A DNA stretch of 25,603 nucleotides from an uncultured Oscillospiraceae bacterium (GTDB lineage Bacteria > Bacillota > Clostridia > Oscillospirales > Acutalibacteraceae): the NCBI GenBank assembly GCA_900547305.1, contig URGH01000034.1, positions 1 through 25,603 on the forward strand. The letters run 5' to 3'. The notes below the pieces were generated by a model. It worked only from the letters and a program-made list of their open reading frames with translations. It searched no databases and was not told where the DNA came from. This document shows, one piece after another, positions 5,603 through 14,937 of the stretch; position 1 is the first letter of the stretch, and every line of letters begins with the position of its first letter. The position numbers were made by a program, and so were the translations under genes.

Positions 5603-8209
5603 TCATTCGCTGCGAAGTGCGGTTACGGGGTCTTTCTTAGCTGCTACCTTTGAGGGGAACAAGCCCGCTATAAGGGTTAAGAGCATACTTATTACAACAA
5701 GCGAAGCACCGCCCGCAAACGGCAGCACGGCAAGCCCCGAAATATCGGTTATGGCGGCGATTATCGCGTTTATGGGAATAAGCAGCAGCAAGGTCACCGC
5801 AATGCCTATTGCCCCCGCGGCAAAGCCCACTATAAGCGTTTCGGCGTTAAACACGCGGGAAACGTCCTTTTTCGAGGCGCCCATGGCGCGCAGCACGCCT
5901 ATCTCTTTAGTACGCTCCAGCACCGAAATATAGGTTATAATGCCTATCATAATAGATGAAACTATAAGCGAAATGCTTACAAACGCAATTAAAATATAGC
6001 TTATTGCGTTTATAATTGTGGTAACGGATGAAAGCATAAGCCCTATATAATCGGTGTAGGTTATTTTTTCGGCGTCGCCCACGCCCTTGTTGTATTCGGT
6101 TATAAGGTCGGAAATTTTTTCCTTCGCCTCAAAATCCTTTGGGTATATATTTATAACCGAGGGTTCATCAAGGCTTGAAACGCCCATAAGCTTTAGGTTG
6201 CCGTCATATGTGGCGTTGTTGCTTTTTTCCTTTATTGCCGCTTTAAACTGCTCGGTTATCTGCTCCTTGGTCTGCCCTGCGGCGGTCATTTGGCTTATAT
6301 ACGCGTTATATTCCGCCTGCTCATTTTCGGGCAGGGTGGCTATATATGCCGTCAATTGCTCGTAGGTCATATTATCCGCGTCAGTCTCAAAGGGTCTGCC
6401 CGTGAAAACGTTCTTTTCGGGGTCAGCCTTTTGCGCTTTTACTATTTCGCTGTCGTTCACCTTGTTTATAAGGTACTCCATAAGCGATTCGGGGTAGCCC
6501 ACAAAACCGCTTGTTTGATTTGCAACCGACGAATCGGCGGGTCTTATTATTCCCACCACGGTTATATCCTCTGCCGCCGAAGATAGCCTTGAAGAAACGT
6601 AGAGCGAATCCTCTGTTTTATCGCTCCAGGTGCCGTCGGCGTTCTTTTCAAAATAATCGGTATTGCAAAGCAGCTTGAATTTAAGCCCCAAAATATCATC
6701 GTAGGAGTAGCTTACTTCTGCGGTAGGCTCTATTTTTTCGCCCGCCTGCGCTTTTTTCAGCATTTCTTCAAGCTCTGCCGAATCCTTAAGCCCCAAGGAA
6801 TAGAGCGCGTAATCGCTTATCTGGTTATTTTTATCCACCGCAAGCACAATTTCGTTGTATTTTTCCGGCATACGCCCCGCAATAACGTCATACTGCTTTT
6901 TCAAAAATTCCTTGTTTTCAAAAAGGCGCTTCCATACCTCGGTATTGGAAAATGAGGAGGACATTTGCATATTTCCGCTACTCTGACTTTCGGGGAATAC
7001 GGTGGAAAACACGGTATTCGGGTTTACGCGGCTGCCCTTTTCATCATATATATTCATAACCGTTGAATATTTATACTCAATCTCGCTTGTATTATCTGAA
7101 AAGGCGGAGGTTTTTTCAATATGCTTTTTCAATTCCGAAAGGTTATTCGCCGAAATGCCGTTTACCATGGTAGACATCATTTCGGTCATAACATTATTGC
7201 TGTAAATTTTGCCATCCTCACGGTCGCCGCTCGGCTCATTTTTCCCCATAAGGTCGCTTACCAATTGGCTTACGTCCATTCCCGCCTGCTCAATTGTTAT
7301 GGGGTAGCTTGAAAGCGTTTCCTCCTCAACACGCGCGATATACGCGTTTACGCCGTTTGAAAGGGATAAAATAAGCGCTATGCCTATAATGCCGATAGAC
7401 CCCGCAAAGGCGGTTAAAAAGGTTCTTGCTTTTTTGGTCATAAGGTTGTTGAGGGATAGTGAAAGCGCCGTTAAAAACGACATTGAGGGGCGCTTGCCGC
7501 TTTTCTCCGCCGTTTTTTCCTCCTCGCCGCCCGAGTAGGGCATGGTATCGTCGGTAATATTGCCGTCAAGCAGCCTTATAATACGCGTGGAGTACTGCTT
7601 TGCAAGCTCGGGGTTGTGGGTAACCATTATTACAAGTCTATCCTTGGAAATTTCCTTTAAAAGCTCCATTATCTGAACAGAGGTCTCGCTGTCCAGCGCG
7701 CCGGTAGGCTCGTCGGCAAGCAGTATTTCGGGGTCGTTTACAAGCGCGCGGGCAATGGCTACGCGCTGCATTTGCCCGCCCGACATTTCGTTCGGCTTTT
7801 TATTAAACTGGTCGGCAAGCCCTACCTTTTCAAGCGCCTCTGCCGCTCTGCGGCGGCGCTCGGCGCGCGGAACGCCCGTAAGCGTTAGCGCAAGCTCTAC
7901 ATTAGAAAGTACCGATTGGTGCGGAATAAGGTTGTAGCTTTGAAAAATAAAGCCTACCGAGTGGTTGCGGTAGTTATCCCAGTCCCTGTCGCGAAAATCG
8001 CTTGTAGCCCTGCCGCCTATATAAAGCTCGCCGCTTGTGTACCTGTCAAGTCCGCCTATAATATTAAGCAATGTAGTCTTGCCGCAGCCCGACTGACCGA
8101 GTATTGATACAAACTCACTTTTGCGAAATTCAACGCTCACACCTTTAAGCGCGTGCACCGTGGTGTCCCCGGTAATATAATCCTTTTTAATATTTTCTAA
8201 TTTAAGCAT
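5603..8209 (-). CDS. ABC transporter with fused ATPase and FtsX-type permease (MacB-like)
   Basis: An 868-residue fusion. The ATPase is at 1-220: Walker A GQSGCGKT (38-45), Q90, signature MSGGQ (142-146), Walker B ILLADE (162-167) with D-loop SALD-type, and H198. The permease follows: a first membrane helix at about 264-284, a large extracytoplasmic MacB-type domain of about 430 residues rich in charged and Ser/Thr residues, then three helices near the C-terminus (VTTIINAISYILIAFVSISL; VLRAMGASKK loop; GFAAGAIGIAVTLLLLIPI; LVVISMLLTLIAGLFPSKVA). This is the ATPase-first order of MacB, whereas many Firmicutes systems use separate genes. Such transporters move peptides, lipoproteins or toxic compounds, or act mechanically; no substrate is indicated by the neighbours. 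Start 8209 is chosen over 8257 because GGAGG lies 9 nt upstream. A TATAAT-like -10 is present at 8232-8237 on the minus strand, without a clear -35. Confidence 0.93.
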   Translation of the reverse strand: MLKLENIKKDYITGDTTVHALKGVSVEFRKSEFVSILGQSGCGKTTLLNIIGGLDRYTSGELYIGGRATSDFRDRDWDNYRNHSVGFIFQSYNLIPHQSVLSNVELALTLTGVPRAERRRRAAEALEKVGLADQFNKKPNEMSGGQMQRVAIARALVNDPEILLADEPTGALDSETSVQIMELLKEISKDRLVIMVTHNPELAKQYSTRIIRLLDGNITDDTMPYSGGEEEKTAEKSGKRPSMSFLTALSLSLNNLMTKKARTFLTAFAGSIGIIGIALILSLSNGVNAYIARVEEETLSSYPITIEQAGMDVSQLVSDLMGKNEPSGDREDGKIYSNNVMTEMMSTMVNGISANNLSELKKHIEKTSAFSDNTSEIEYKYSTVMNIYDEKGSRVNPNTVFSTVFPESQSSGNMQMSSSFSNTEVWKRLFENKEFLKKQYDVIAGRMPEKYNEIVLAVDKNNQISDYALYSLGLKDSAELEEMLKKAQAGEKIEPTAEVSYSYDDILGLKFKLLCNTDYFEKNADGTWSDKTEDSLYVSSRLSSAAEDITVVGIIRPADSSVANQTSGFVGYPESLMEYLINKVNDSEIVKAQKADPEKNVFTGRPFETDADNMTYEQLTAYIATLPENEQAEYNAYISQMTAAGQTKEQITEQFKAAIKEKSNNATYDGNLKLMGVSSLDEPSVINIYPKDFEAKEKISDLITEYNKGVGDAEKITYTDYIGLMLSSVTTIINAISYILIAFVSISLIVSSIMIGIITYISVLERTKEIGVLRAMGASKKDVSRVFNAETLIVGFAAGAIGIAVTLLLLIPINAIIAAITDISGLAVLPFAGGASLVVISMLLTLIAGLFPSKVAAKKDPVTALRSE

Positions 8210-8277
8210 CCGTATTCCTCCAGACCTATGCATTATATTACTGATTTTTAAATACATTATGAATGTTTAAAAAATAT

Positions 8278-8306
8278 TTGATAAATAAGCAAGTTAGTGT
8301 TATAAT
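8278..8306 (+). promoter_or_regulatory. Sigma-A-type promoter of the PBP gene
   Basis: TTGATA (8278-8283), 17 bp, TATAAT (8301-8306). The predicted start of transcription, about 8313, leaves no leader for an ATG at 8316 and so supports initiation at ATG 8337. Confidence 0.85.
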
Positions 8307-8336
8307 CAAATCAGTATGCAGGAAAGGCAGGGAGCT

Positions 8337-10571
8337 ATGGAAAAGATTTTTAAAAAGCTGACCGTGTTTTTATCGGGTCTGCTTATTGTAACGACTGTTT
8401 TTTTAATCTTTGTTATTCCCACTTATATAAAATCGGATAGGAAAATAGACTTTTTCTCGTCCAATAAAATCGTGAGCAATATTAAAAATATGGAAATGAA
8501 TATGACTACGGTCATATACGTTCAGAACGCCAAAGGGCAGTGGGAGGAATACCGCCGTCTGCACGGCAGCGAAAACCGCCTGTGGGCGGGAATTGATAAA
8601 ATGCCCGCGCAATTGGGCAACGCCTTTATTGCCATTGAGGACGAGCGATTTTACGAAAACCGCGGGGTTGACTGGAAAAGAACCTTTGCGGCTGTGGGCA
8701 ATAAACTTTTAAAATTCAATTCCACCGAATTCGGCGGCTCCACCATAACGCAGCAGCTTATAAAAAACGTTACGAACGATAAGGACCGCGACGCCATGCG
8801 CAAATTCCGCGAAATTGTGCGCGCAACCCTTATAACCCGCAAGCTCTCCAAAAAAGAGATACTTGAAGCATATCTTAACACAATTTCCCTGGGTAACGGC
8901 ATTTGCGGCGTTCAGGTGGCGGCGAACTACTATTTTAATAAGGATGTAAGCGAGCTTAATTTAACCGAGTGCGCCGCCCTTGCAGCAATAACCAAAAACC
9001 CCTCAAGGTTTAACCCCGTAACCGAAAAGGGCGCGGCGGAAAACAAAAAGCGGCGGCAAACGGTGCTTGATAAAATGCTGGAGCTTAAGATGATAAGCTA
9101 CGATGAGTACGATAAGGCGTATAATACTGAGCTTAAAATAGACGATTCGCAGAAGGATGAATACGAGGGCGAAATAAACAGCTATTTTGTTGACGCGCTT
9201 ATAGACCAGGTAATAGACGACCTTGCCCAAAAGTATAATTTGAGCACTCAAATGGCCTCTACCATGTTCTACAACGGCGGCTTTAAAATATACTCCACCT
9301 TAAAGCCGGATATACAGTCGCAAATGGAAAAGGTTTACACAAATATTAACACCTATTTCCCCCAAAAGGCGACCTATGATAACGGCGAGACCGCGCACGC
9401 GCAATCGGCTATGACGGTTATGGACTACAAGGGTCATATAGTCGGAATAGTGGGGGGAGCGGGTGAAAAAACCACAAACCGCGGGCTTAACCGCGCTACC
9501 GATTCGCCGCGTCAGCCCGGCTCTACCATGAAGCCCATAGGCGTTTACGCGCTGGCAATAGATAAGGATATTGTGGATTACACCTCACGCGTGCTTGATA
9601 AGCCGATAGAAAAATACTATGCCGACGGCAAAAGCGGACCCAAGGAATGGTACGGCTACTATAAGGGCACGGTTACGCTGAACTACGCTATACGCAAATC
9701 AATGAATACCATTCCCGTGCGGCTTCTGCAAGAGGTGGGCGTTACCGATTCGTATAATTTCTTAACCCAAAAGCTGCACTGCAAGCATTTGGTTGAGGCT
9801 GATAAAAACCTTGCAGCTTTGGCTCTCGGCGGTACGCACTACGGCATTACCACCACCGAATCCGCCGCGGCTTACGCGATTTTCGGCAACCAGGGCGTTT
9901 ACCACAAGCCGACGACATATTATGAAATAAAGCACGCAAACGGCGATACCGTAATTAAATATGACGATACCGGCGAGCAGGTAATAAGCCCTGCCTCAGC
10001 CACCATAATGAATCACCTTTTGCAGGAGGTTGTTTACGGCAGCGAGGGCACCGGCGGCGGAATACGGGGCTTTAACTATAAGCTCAAAGCGTATGCGAAA
10101 ACAGGTACCTCAAGCGAATCCTACGACCTGTGGATGGTTGCCGGCTCACCCTACTATATAGGCTCCGTTTGGTACGGCTTTGATTTATCGCACAATGTAA
10201 ACAACGGCGGCGCGGCGGCTAAAATTTGGCGCGACGTTATGACCGAGGTGCACAAAAACCTTGACGTAAAGGAATTTGAGGACAGCGAGGACGTTGTTAA
10301 AAAAGGCATAGGCTACTATAAAAAGGGCGCAAAGGTTGAAACGCCGATTTACTACAACCAGTCTTCATCCGTTTCCTCGGCAACCTCTTCCGCTGCCTCC
10401 TCGTCCGTCTCGTCCGCAGCGTCGTCAACCGTAACCTCGTCGGAAAGCTCGTCCGTTTCATCAGGCAATACATCGTCTGCACCCCCCGCCTCCGAACCTG
10501 AAACCCCGTCATCATCTGAAGCGCCGCCCGAGCCGTCAACCCCCGAAACTCCCGCGGAGGGTAACGGATAA
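8337..10571 (+). CDS. Class A penicillin-binding protein (bifunctional glycosyltransferase/transpeptidase, PBP1A family)
   Basis: A 744-residue membrane enzyme that polymerises and crosslinks peptidoglycan outside the cell. It has one transmembrane helix (about 9-30). The GT51 domain (about 75-235) shows EDERFY with catalytic Glu101, GGSTITQQL (133-141) and RKLSKKEILEAYLN; the usual His of EDxxFYxHxG is Asn here. The transpeptidase domain (about 355-640) shows the STMK nucleophile motif (396-399), SMN (455-457) and KTGTS (588-592). The tail after about 675 is a low-complexity Ser/Ala/Thr/Pro/Glu region of about 70 residues, likely an extended wall-spanning linker. Start 8337 is chosen because AGGGAG lies just upstream and the promoter would make 8316 leaderless. 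The stop shares one base with the trmO start (TAATG), so trmO is co-translated. Confidence 0.95.
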   Translation: MEKIFKKLTVFLSGLLIVTTVFLIFVIPTYIKSDRKIDFFSSNKIVSNIKNMEMNMTTVIYVQNAKGQWEEYRRLHGSENRLWAGIDKMPAQLGNAFIAIEDERFYENRGVDWKRTFAAVGNKLLKFNSTEFGGSTITQQLIKNVTNDKDRDAMRKFREIVRATLITRKLSKKEILEAYLNTISLGNGICGVQVAANYYFNKDVSELNLTECAALAAITKNPSRFNPVTEKGAAENKKRRQTVLDKMLELKMISYDEYDKAYNTELKIDDSQKDEYEGEINSYFVDALIDQVIDDLAQKYNLSTQMASTMFYNGGFKIYSTLKPDIQSQMEKVYTNINTYFPQKATYDNGETAHAQSAMTVMDYKGHIVGIVGGAGEKTTNRGLNRATDSPRQPGSTMKPIGVYALAIDKDIVDYTSRVLDKPIEKYYADGKSGPKEWYGYYKGTVTLNYAIRKSMNTIPVRLLQEVGVTDSYNFLTQKLHCKHLVEADKNLAALALGGTHYGITTTESAAAYAIFGNQGVYHKPTTYYEIKHANGDTVIKYDDTGEQVISPASATIMNHLLQEVVYGSEGTGGGIRGFNYKLKAYAKTGTSSESYDLWMVAGSPYYIGSVWYGFDLSHNVNNGGAAAKIWRDVMTEVHKNLDVKEFEDSEDVVKKGIGYYKKGAKVETPIYYNQSSSVSSATSSAASSSVSSAASSTVTSSESSSVSSGNTSSAPPASEPETPSSSEAPPEPSTPETPAEGNG

Positions 10572-11245
10572 TGCAGCCCATTGCGAAAATTTATACCGAT
10601 TTCCCCGAAAAATTCGGGCTGCCGCGGCAAAGCGGGCTTATAAAGGAGCTGCGCGGAAAAATAGTGTTTGAGCCTGCTTACCGCGATATTTCCGCCGTGC
10701 GCGGGCTTGAAGAATATTCGCACATATGGCTTTTGTGGGAATTTTCAGGCTTTGGCGGCGGCGATTGGTCGCCCACTGTACGCCCGCCGAGGCTCGGCGG
10801 CAACAAGCGTGTAGGCGTTTTTGCAACCCGCTCCCCCAACCGCCCGAATCCGATAGGGCTTTCCGCCGTAAGGCTTGAAAAAATAAGCCTTGATAAAAAG
10901 CTGGGCGCGGTGCTTGAGGTTTCGGGAATCGATATGATGAACGGCACGCCCATTTACGATATAAAGCCGTATTTAAGCTTTGCCGATTCCTACCCCGACG
11001 CGGTTTGCGGCTTTGCCGATGAAAAATTCGCCGAAAAAGCGACGGTGGAAATTCCCGAAAGCATTACAAATCAGCTTGATGCGCAAACGCTTTTGCAATT
11101 AAAGGAAATTTTAGAGGAAGACCCGCGCCCGCACTACCAAAACGGCCCAGACAGAATATACGGATTCACCTTTAAAGAAATGCAGATACGATTTTGTGCG
11201 AAAGACGGAGTGATAAAAGTGCTGTCTGTCGGGAGTGCACCTTAA
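10571..11245 (+). CDS. trmO: tRNA N6-threonylcarbamoyladenosine-37 N6-methyltransferase (TrmO/TsaA family)
   Basis: A 224-residue cytosolic protein. TrmO uses S-adenosylmethionine to methylate N6 of t6A37 in tRNAs for ANN codons. The YaeB-type beta-barrel fold is recognised from its N-terminal IAKIYTDFPEKFGLPRQSGL, the YSHIWLLWEFSG segment, the hallmark GVFATRSPNRPNPIGLSAVR and the GIDMMNGTPIYDIKPY motif. The C-terminal extension (about 150-224) matches the longer TrmO variants. It overlaps the PBP stop by one base and probably depends on PBP translation. No intrinsic terminator is visible before the next promoter region. Confidence 0.94.
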   Translation: MQPIAKIYTDFPEKFGLPRQSGLIKELRGKIVFEPAYRDISAVRGLEEYSHIWLLWEFSGFGGGDWSPTVRPPRLGGNKRVGVFATRSPNRPNPIGLSAVRLEKISLDKKLGAVLEVSGIDMMNGTPIYDIKPYLSFADSYPDAVCGFADEKFAEKATVEIPESITNQLDAQTLLQLKEILEEDPRPHYQNGPDRIYGFTFKEMQIRFCAKDGVIKVLSVGSAP

Positions 11246-11313
11246 AATATTCAACTTTTTTCGTAAAAAACTGACATATACTGTAACATATATCTGATAT
11301 GTATTAATTATAT

Positions 11314-11342
11314 TTCCTTTTTGTGTTTATTTTGTATATAAT
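11314..11342 (+). promoter_or_regulatory. Probable promoter of the ADH-nfnAB operon
   Basis: There is a perfect TATAAT at 11337-11342, 33 bp before the start codon, but only a poor -35 (TTCCTT at 17 bp). The 130-bp gap also contains ACATATATCTGATATGT (about 11297-11313), an imperfect dyad that could be an activator or repressor site. The weak -35 with a nearby dyad suggests regulated transcription, but this is inference. Confidence 0.5.
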
Positions 11343-11375
11343 AAAGACAACAAAATAAAAACGGAGGAATGACAA

Positions 11376-12572
11376 ATGTCAAGATTCACTTTACCCAGAG
11401 ATGTTTATTTCGGCGAAAATGCAATGGAGAACCTTAAAACCCTTAAAGGTAAAAAGGCGATAGTCGTTGTCGGCGGCGGCTCTATGAAGCGTTTCGGCTT
11501 TCTCGATAAGGCGGTAGGCTACCTTAAAGAGGCGGGAATGGAGGTAGAGCTGTTTGAGGGTGTTGAACCCGACCCCTCTGTTGAGACCGTTATGCGCGGC
11601 GCAGAGGCTATGCGTAAGTTCGAGCCTGACTGGATTGTTGCAATAGGCGGCGGCTCCCCGATTGACGCGGCAAAGGCTATGTGGGCGTTTTATGAATACC
11701 CCGAGGTTACCTTTGAATCGCTCTGCGTTCCCTTTAATTTCCCCGAGCTTCGCCAAAAAGCTAAATTCTGCGCTATTTCTTCTACCTCGGGAACGGCTAC
11801 CGAAGTTACCGCTTTCTCGGTAATTACCGATTATTCAAAGGGTATTAAATACCCGCTGGCGGACTTCAATATAACTCCCGATGTTGCAATAGTTGACCCC
11901 GAGCTTGCGCAGACAATGCCGCAAAAGCTTGTAGCCCATACCGGTATGGACGCGCTGACCCACGCTATTGAGGCGTATGTTTCCACCGCTGCAAGCCCTT
12001 ATACCGACGCGCTTGCAATGAAGGCTATTGAAATGGTTACGGCTTACCTGCCGTCCTCTTACAAAGGCAACCGCGAGTCTCGCGCCGCCATGCATGACGC
12101 ACAGTGCCTTGCGGGTATGGCGTTTTCAAACGCTCTGCTCGGTATAGTTCACTCAATGGCGCATAAAACGGGCGCGGCTTTCCGCGAGGGCAGCATGAAG
12201 GACAGACACCTGCCGCACGGCTGCGCAAATGCAATTTATCTGCCCTATGTAATTAAATACAACGCGCATGATGAAAGAGCCGCCGAGAGATACGCCGATA
12301 TTGCGAGAGTGATAGGTCTGCCCGGCAGCAGCAATAAGGCGCTTATTGAAAGCCTTTGCACGCTTATAGGCACTATGAACAGCATTCTTAATATACCGCA
12401 TACCTTAAAGGAATTCGGTATTGACGAAGCCGAGTTCAACGCAAAGGTAGATGAAATTGCGGCAAATGCCGTGGGCGACGCCTGCACAGGCTCTAACCCC
12501 CGCGCAATTGACCCTGCTACTATGGCTAAGTTATTTAAATGCACCTACTACGGCACAGAGGTGGATTTTTAA
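11376..12572 (+). CDS. Iron-dependent (group III) alcohol dehydrogenase
   Basis: A 398-residue NAD(P)H-dependent alcohol/aldehyde oxidoreductase, likely reducing an aldehyde to an alcohol in fermentation. The N-terminal nucleotide-binding domain has VVGGGSMKRFG and IAIGGGSPIDAAKAMW (about 88-103). STSGTATEVT follows at 136-145. Metal ligands are visible: Asp192 and His196 (MDALTHAIEAY), His259 (IVHSMAHKTG) and His281 (HLPHGCANAI). The ligand region resembles the ADH half of AdhE (HSMAHKxG...PHGxANA) but has extra residues (AAFREGSMKDR) between the last two His ligands. The start is fixed by GGAGG 9 nt upstream. nfnA follows after 26 bp, so electrons may be exchanged through NADPH/NADH with NfnAB. 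Substrate not determinable. Confidence 0.94.
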   Translation: MSRFTLPRDVYFGENAMENLKTLKGKKAIVVVGGGSMKRFGFLDKAVGYLKEAGMEVELFEGVEPDPSVETVMRGAEAMRKFEPDWIVAIGGGSPIDAAKAMWAFYEYPEVTFESLCVPFNFPELRQKAKFCAISSTSGTATEVTAFSVITDYSKGIKYPLADFNITPDVAIVDPELAQTMPQKLVAHTGMDALTHAIEAYVSTAASPYTDALAMKAIEMVTAYLPSSYKGNRESRAAMHDAQCLAGMAFSNALLGIVHSMAHKTGAAFREGSMKDRHLPHGCANAIYLPYVIKYNAHDERAAERYADIARVIGLPGSSNKALIESLCTLIGTMNSILNIPHTLKEFGIDEAEFNAKVDEIAANAVGDACTGSNPRAIDPATMAKLFKCTYYGTEVDF

Positions 12573-12598
12573 ATCTATTTAAGGAATGATACCAAGAA

Positions 12599-13441
12599 AT
12601 GTTTAAGATCGTAAGCAAACGAAACCTGAACCCAACCGTTACCATGATGGATATTGAAGCGCCGCTTGTGGCTAAAAAAGCCGAAGCAGGTCAGTTTATC
12701 ATTCTCCGCACCGATGAAGACGGCGAGCGCATACCGCTCACCGTTGCGGGGTTTGACCGCGAGAAAGGCACGGTTAAAATAATATTTCAGATTGTGGGCG
12801 CTACCACCGAAAAGCTGAATCATAAAAATGTGGGCGACTGCCTTGCCGATTTTGCGGGTCCTCTCGGTAAACCTACCGAAACAGAGGGTCTGCGCAAGGT
12901 CTGCGTTGTGGGCGGCGGCGTAGGCTGCGCAATCGCGCTGCCCATAGCCGAAAAGCTGCACGCCGAGGGCTGCGAGGTGCACACCATAGTCGGTTTCCGC
13001 AATAAGGATCTTGTCATTTTGGAGGATGAGTTCTCCGCCTGCTCCGATAAGCTTACGATAATGACCGACGACGGCTCTTACGGCACAAAGGGTGTTGTTA
13101 CCGCCCCGCTTAAAGAGGCTATAGACGCGGGCGAAAATTACGACGAGGTCATTACAATAGGTCCGCTTATTATGATGAAGTTTGTTGTGGCAACCACAAA
13201 GCCTGCGGGCGTTAAAACGGTCGTTTCAATGAACCCGATTATGATTGACGGCACGGGTATGTGCGGCGGCTGCCGCCTTACCGTGGGCGGGCAGACAAAG
13301 TTTGCCTGCGTTGACGGGCCCGATTTCGACGGCTTTGAGGTCGATTTTGACGAGGCTATGAAACGCGGCGCCATGTACCGCGATTTCGAGAGACACGCAT
13401 ACGAAGAAACCTGCAATTTATTCAAAAAGGAGGCGCGGTAA
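12599..13441 (+). CDS. nfnA: NfnA: NADH-dependent reduced ferredoxin:NADP+ oxidoreductase, small subunit
   Basis: A 280-residue FAD/NAD-binding protein of the dihydroorotate dehydrogenase electron-transfer (PyrK-like) family. With NfnB it forms the cytosolic electron-bifurcating complex that couples NADPH oxidation to reduction of NAD+ and ferredoxin, reversibly. Visible are the flavin-binding RIPLTVAGFD (44-53), the nucleotide-binding VCVVGGGVGCAIALPIAE (101-118) and a C-terminal [2Fe-2S] site C222-x2-C225-x11-C237, with Asp217 a likely fourth ligand as known for NfnA. The identification rests mainly on the adjacent nfnB, 2 bp downstream; alone it could be a PyrK-like or SudB-like subunit. 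A weak AAGGAA site precedes the ATG. Nothing appears truncated. Confidence 0.9.
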   Translation: MFKIVSKRNLNPTVTMMDIEAPLVAKKAEAGQFIILRTDEDGERIPLTVAGFDREKGTVKIIFQIVGATTEKLNHKNVGDCLADFAGPLGKPTETEGLRKVCVVGGGVGCAIALPIAEKLHAEGCEVHTIVGFRNKDLVILEDEFSACSDKLTIMTDDGSYGTKGVVTAPLKEAIDAGENYDEVITIGPLIMMKFVVATTKPAGVKTVVSMNPIMIDGTGMCGGCRLTVGGQTKFACVDGPDFDGFEVDFDEAMKRGAMYRDFERHAYEETCNLFKKEAR

Positions 13442-13443
13442 TA

Positions 13444-14829
13444 ATGGCTGTTAATATGGATCCCAAAAAGCACGAAATGCCGGTTCAGGCACCCGATGTG
13501 CGCAATCACAATTTTTCCGAGGTTGCCCTCGGTTACAGCGAGGAAACCGCGCTTGAAGAGGCGGCACGCTGCCTTAACTGCAAGCATATGCCCTGTGTTT
13601 CTGGCTGCCCCGTTAATATTCACATTCCGGCGTTTATTGAAAAGGTAAAGGAGGGCGATTTTGAGGGCGCTTATCAGGTAATAGCGCAGTCCTCAAGCCT
13701 GCCCGCCGTTTGCGGCAGAGTATGTCCGCAGGAAAAGCAGTGCGAGGCAAAGTGCGTGCGCGGCATAAAGGGCGAGCCTGTGGGTATAGGCAGGCTGGAG
13801 CGCTTTGTTGCCGACTGGCACAATGAGCACGCCAAGGGCAATATTACCCGCCCGGAGCCTAACGGTCACAAGGTCGCAGTGGTAGGCTCGGGTCCCTCGG
13901 GACTTACCTGTGCGGGCGACCTTGCCAAAAAGGGCTATAAGGTTGCGGTTTTTGAGGCTCTGCACACCGCGGGCGGCGTTTTGGTTTACGGAATACCCGA
14001 GTTCCGCCTGCCGAAGGCAATAGTTAAAAAAGAGGTTGATACCCTAAAGCAACTGGGCGTTGAAATTGATACCAACGTTATAATAGGTAAAACCGTTACG
14101 GTTGACGAGCTTTTCGATATGGGCTACGAGGCAGTGTTTATCGGCTCGGGCGCGGGGCTGCCACGCTTTATGGGAATTGAGGGCGAGGCGCTCTGCGGCG
14201 TTTATTCAGCCAATGAGTTTTTAACCCGCAATAACCTTATGAAAGCCTATAAGGACGGCAGCGCAACCCCCGTTATGCACGCTAAAAAGGCGGTTATAGT
14301 TGGCGGCGGCAACGTTGCTATGGACGCGGCGCGCACCGCAAAGCGCCTGGGAGCGGACGTTACCGTAGTTTACCGCCGCACCGAAAACGAGCTGCCCGCC
14401 CGCAGAGAAGAAGTAGAGCATGCAATGGAGGAAGGAATTGAGTTTAAATTCCTTACCAACCCGATTAAAATTGAGGGTGAAGACGGCTGGGTCAAGAGTA
14501 TTCTTTGCCAGGAAATGAAGCTGTCGGAACCCGATGAATCGGGTCGCGCGCGCCCCGTTCCCGTTGAGGGCAGCGAGTATGAGGTTGAGGCCGATTGCGT
14601 TATAATGTCTATCGGCACCTCCCCCAACCCGCTTATAAAGTCCACCACAAGCGGACTTGAAGTAAATAAGCGCGGCGGAATAATTGTAAACGAGGAAACC
14701 GGCAAAACCAGCCGCGACGGAGTTTACGCCGGCGGCGACGCCGTTACGGGCGCCGCAACCGTTATTCTTGCCATGGGCGCGGGTAAAACCGCCGCCAAAG
14801 CGATTGACGAATTCATTATGCAAAAATAA
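13444..14829 (+). CDS. nfnB: NfnB: NADPH-dependent bifurcating subunit (GltD-like)
   Basis: A 461-residue subunit related to the glutamate synthase small subunit. The N-terminal ferredoxin-like domain carries two [4Fe-4S] sites (Cys 43, 46, 51, 55 and 90, 94, 100, 104). The FAD Rossmann fold starts at VAVVGSGPSGLTCAGDLAKK (144-163), and the NADPH fold shows VIVGGGNVAMDAARTAKRLG and YRRTENELPARREE. The C-terminal ATVILAMGAGKTAAKAID closes the flavin site. No large glutamate synthase subunit is nearby, and the pairing with nfnA in a 2-bp spaced operon argues for NfnB rather than GltD. The gene ends 6 bp before a strong terminator. Operon with the upstream alcohol dehydrogenase suggests a role in fermentative redox balance. 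Confidence 0.93.
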   Translation: MAVNMDPKKHEMPVQAPDVRNHNFSEVALGYSEETALEEAARCLNCKHMPCVSGCPVNIHIPAFIEKVKEGDFEGAYQVIAQSSSLPAVCGRVCPQEKQCEAKCVRGIKGEPVGIGRLERFVADWHNEHAKGNITRPEPNGHKVAVVGSGPSGLTCAGDLAKKGYKVAVFEALHTAGGVLVYGIPEFRLPKAIVKKEVDTLKQLGVEIDTNVIIGKTVTVDELFDMGYEAVFIGSGAGLPRFMGIEGEALCGVYSANEFLTRNNLMKAYKDGSATPVMHAKKAVIVGGGNVAMDAARTAKRLGADVTVVYRRTENELPARREEVEHAMEEGIEFKFLTNPIKIEGEDGWVKSILCQEMKLSEPDESGRARPVPVEGSEYEVEADCVIMSIGTSPNPLIKSTTSGLEVNKRGGIIVNEETGKTSRDGVYAGGDAVTGAATVILAMGAGKTAAKAIDEFIMQK

Positions 14830-14835
14830 TGCTGA

Positions 14836-14882
14836 AAAACCGCCCTGCTGTTATCGGTTGAAGATAACGGCAGGGCGGTTTT
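14836..14882 (+). terminator. Strong bidirectional terminator, repeat copy 1
   Basis: A 20-bp stem (14836-14855 with 14863-14882, one G-U pair) around a 7-nt loop, ending in T6 and flanked by A5. It ends nfnB on the plus strand and the lipoprotein gene on the minus strand. An almost identical copy lies 873 bp further on. Confidence 0.92.
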
Positions 14883-14937
14883 TTAAATTCAACATTTTTT
14901 AGCAAACACAAAAGCTAATTTTTTAAAGAATAACTTG

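Noticed and set aside
10352..10723. 123-codon minus-strand frame rich in Asp/Glu/Ala opposite the PBP tail
   Set aside because: It is the antisense of the Ser/Ala-rich low-complexity tail of the PBP and the start of trmO; its composition follows from the sense repeats.
14221..14823. 200-codon minus-strand frame inside nfnB
   Set aside because: It lies fully antisense to a well-supported gene with correct motifs. Long antisense frames are common in this codon usage and no start signal is present.
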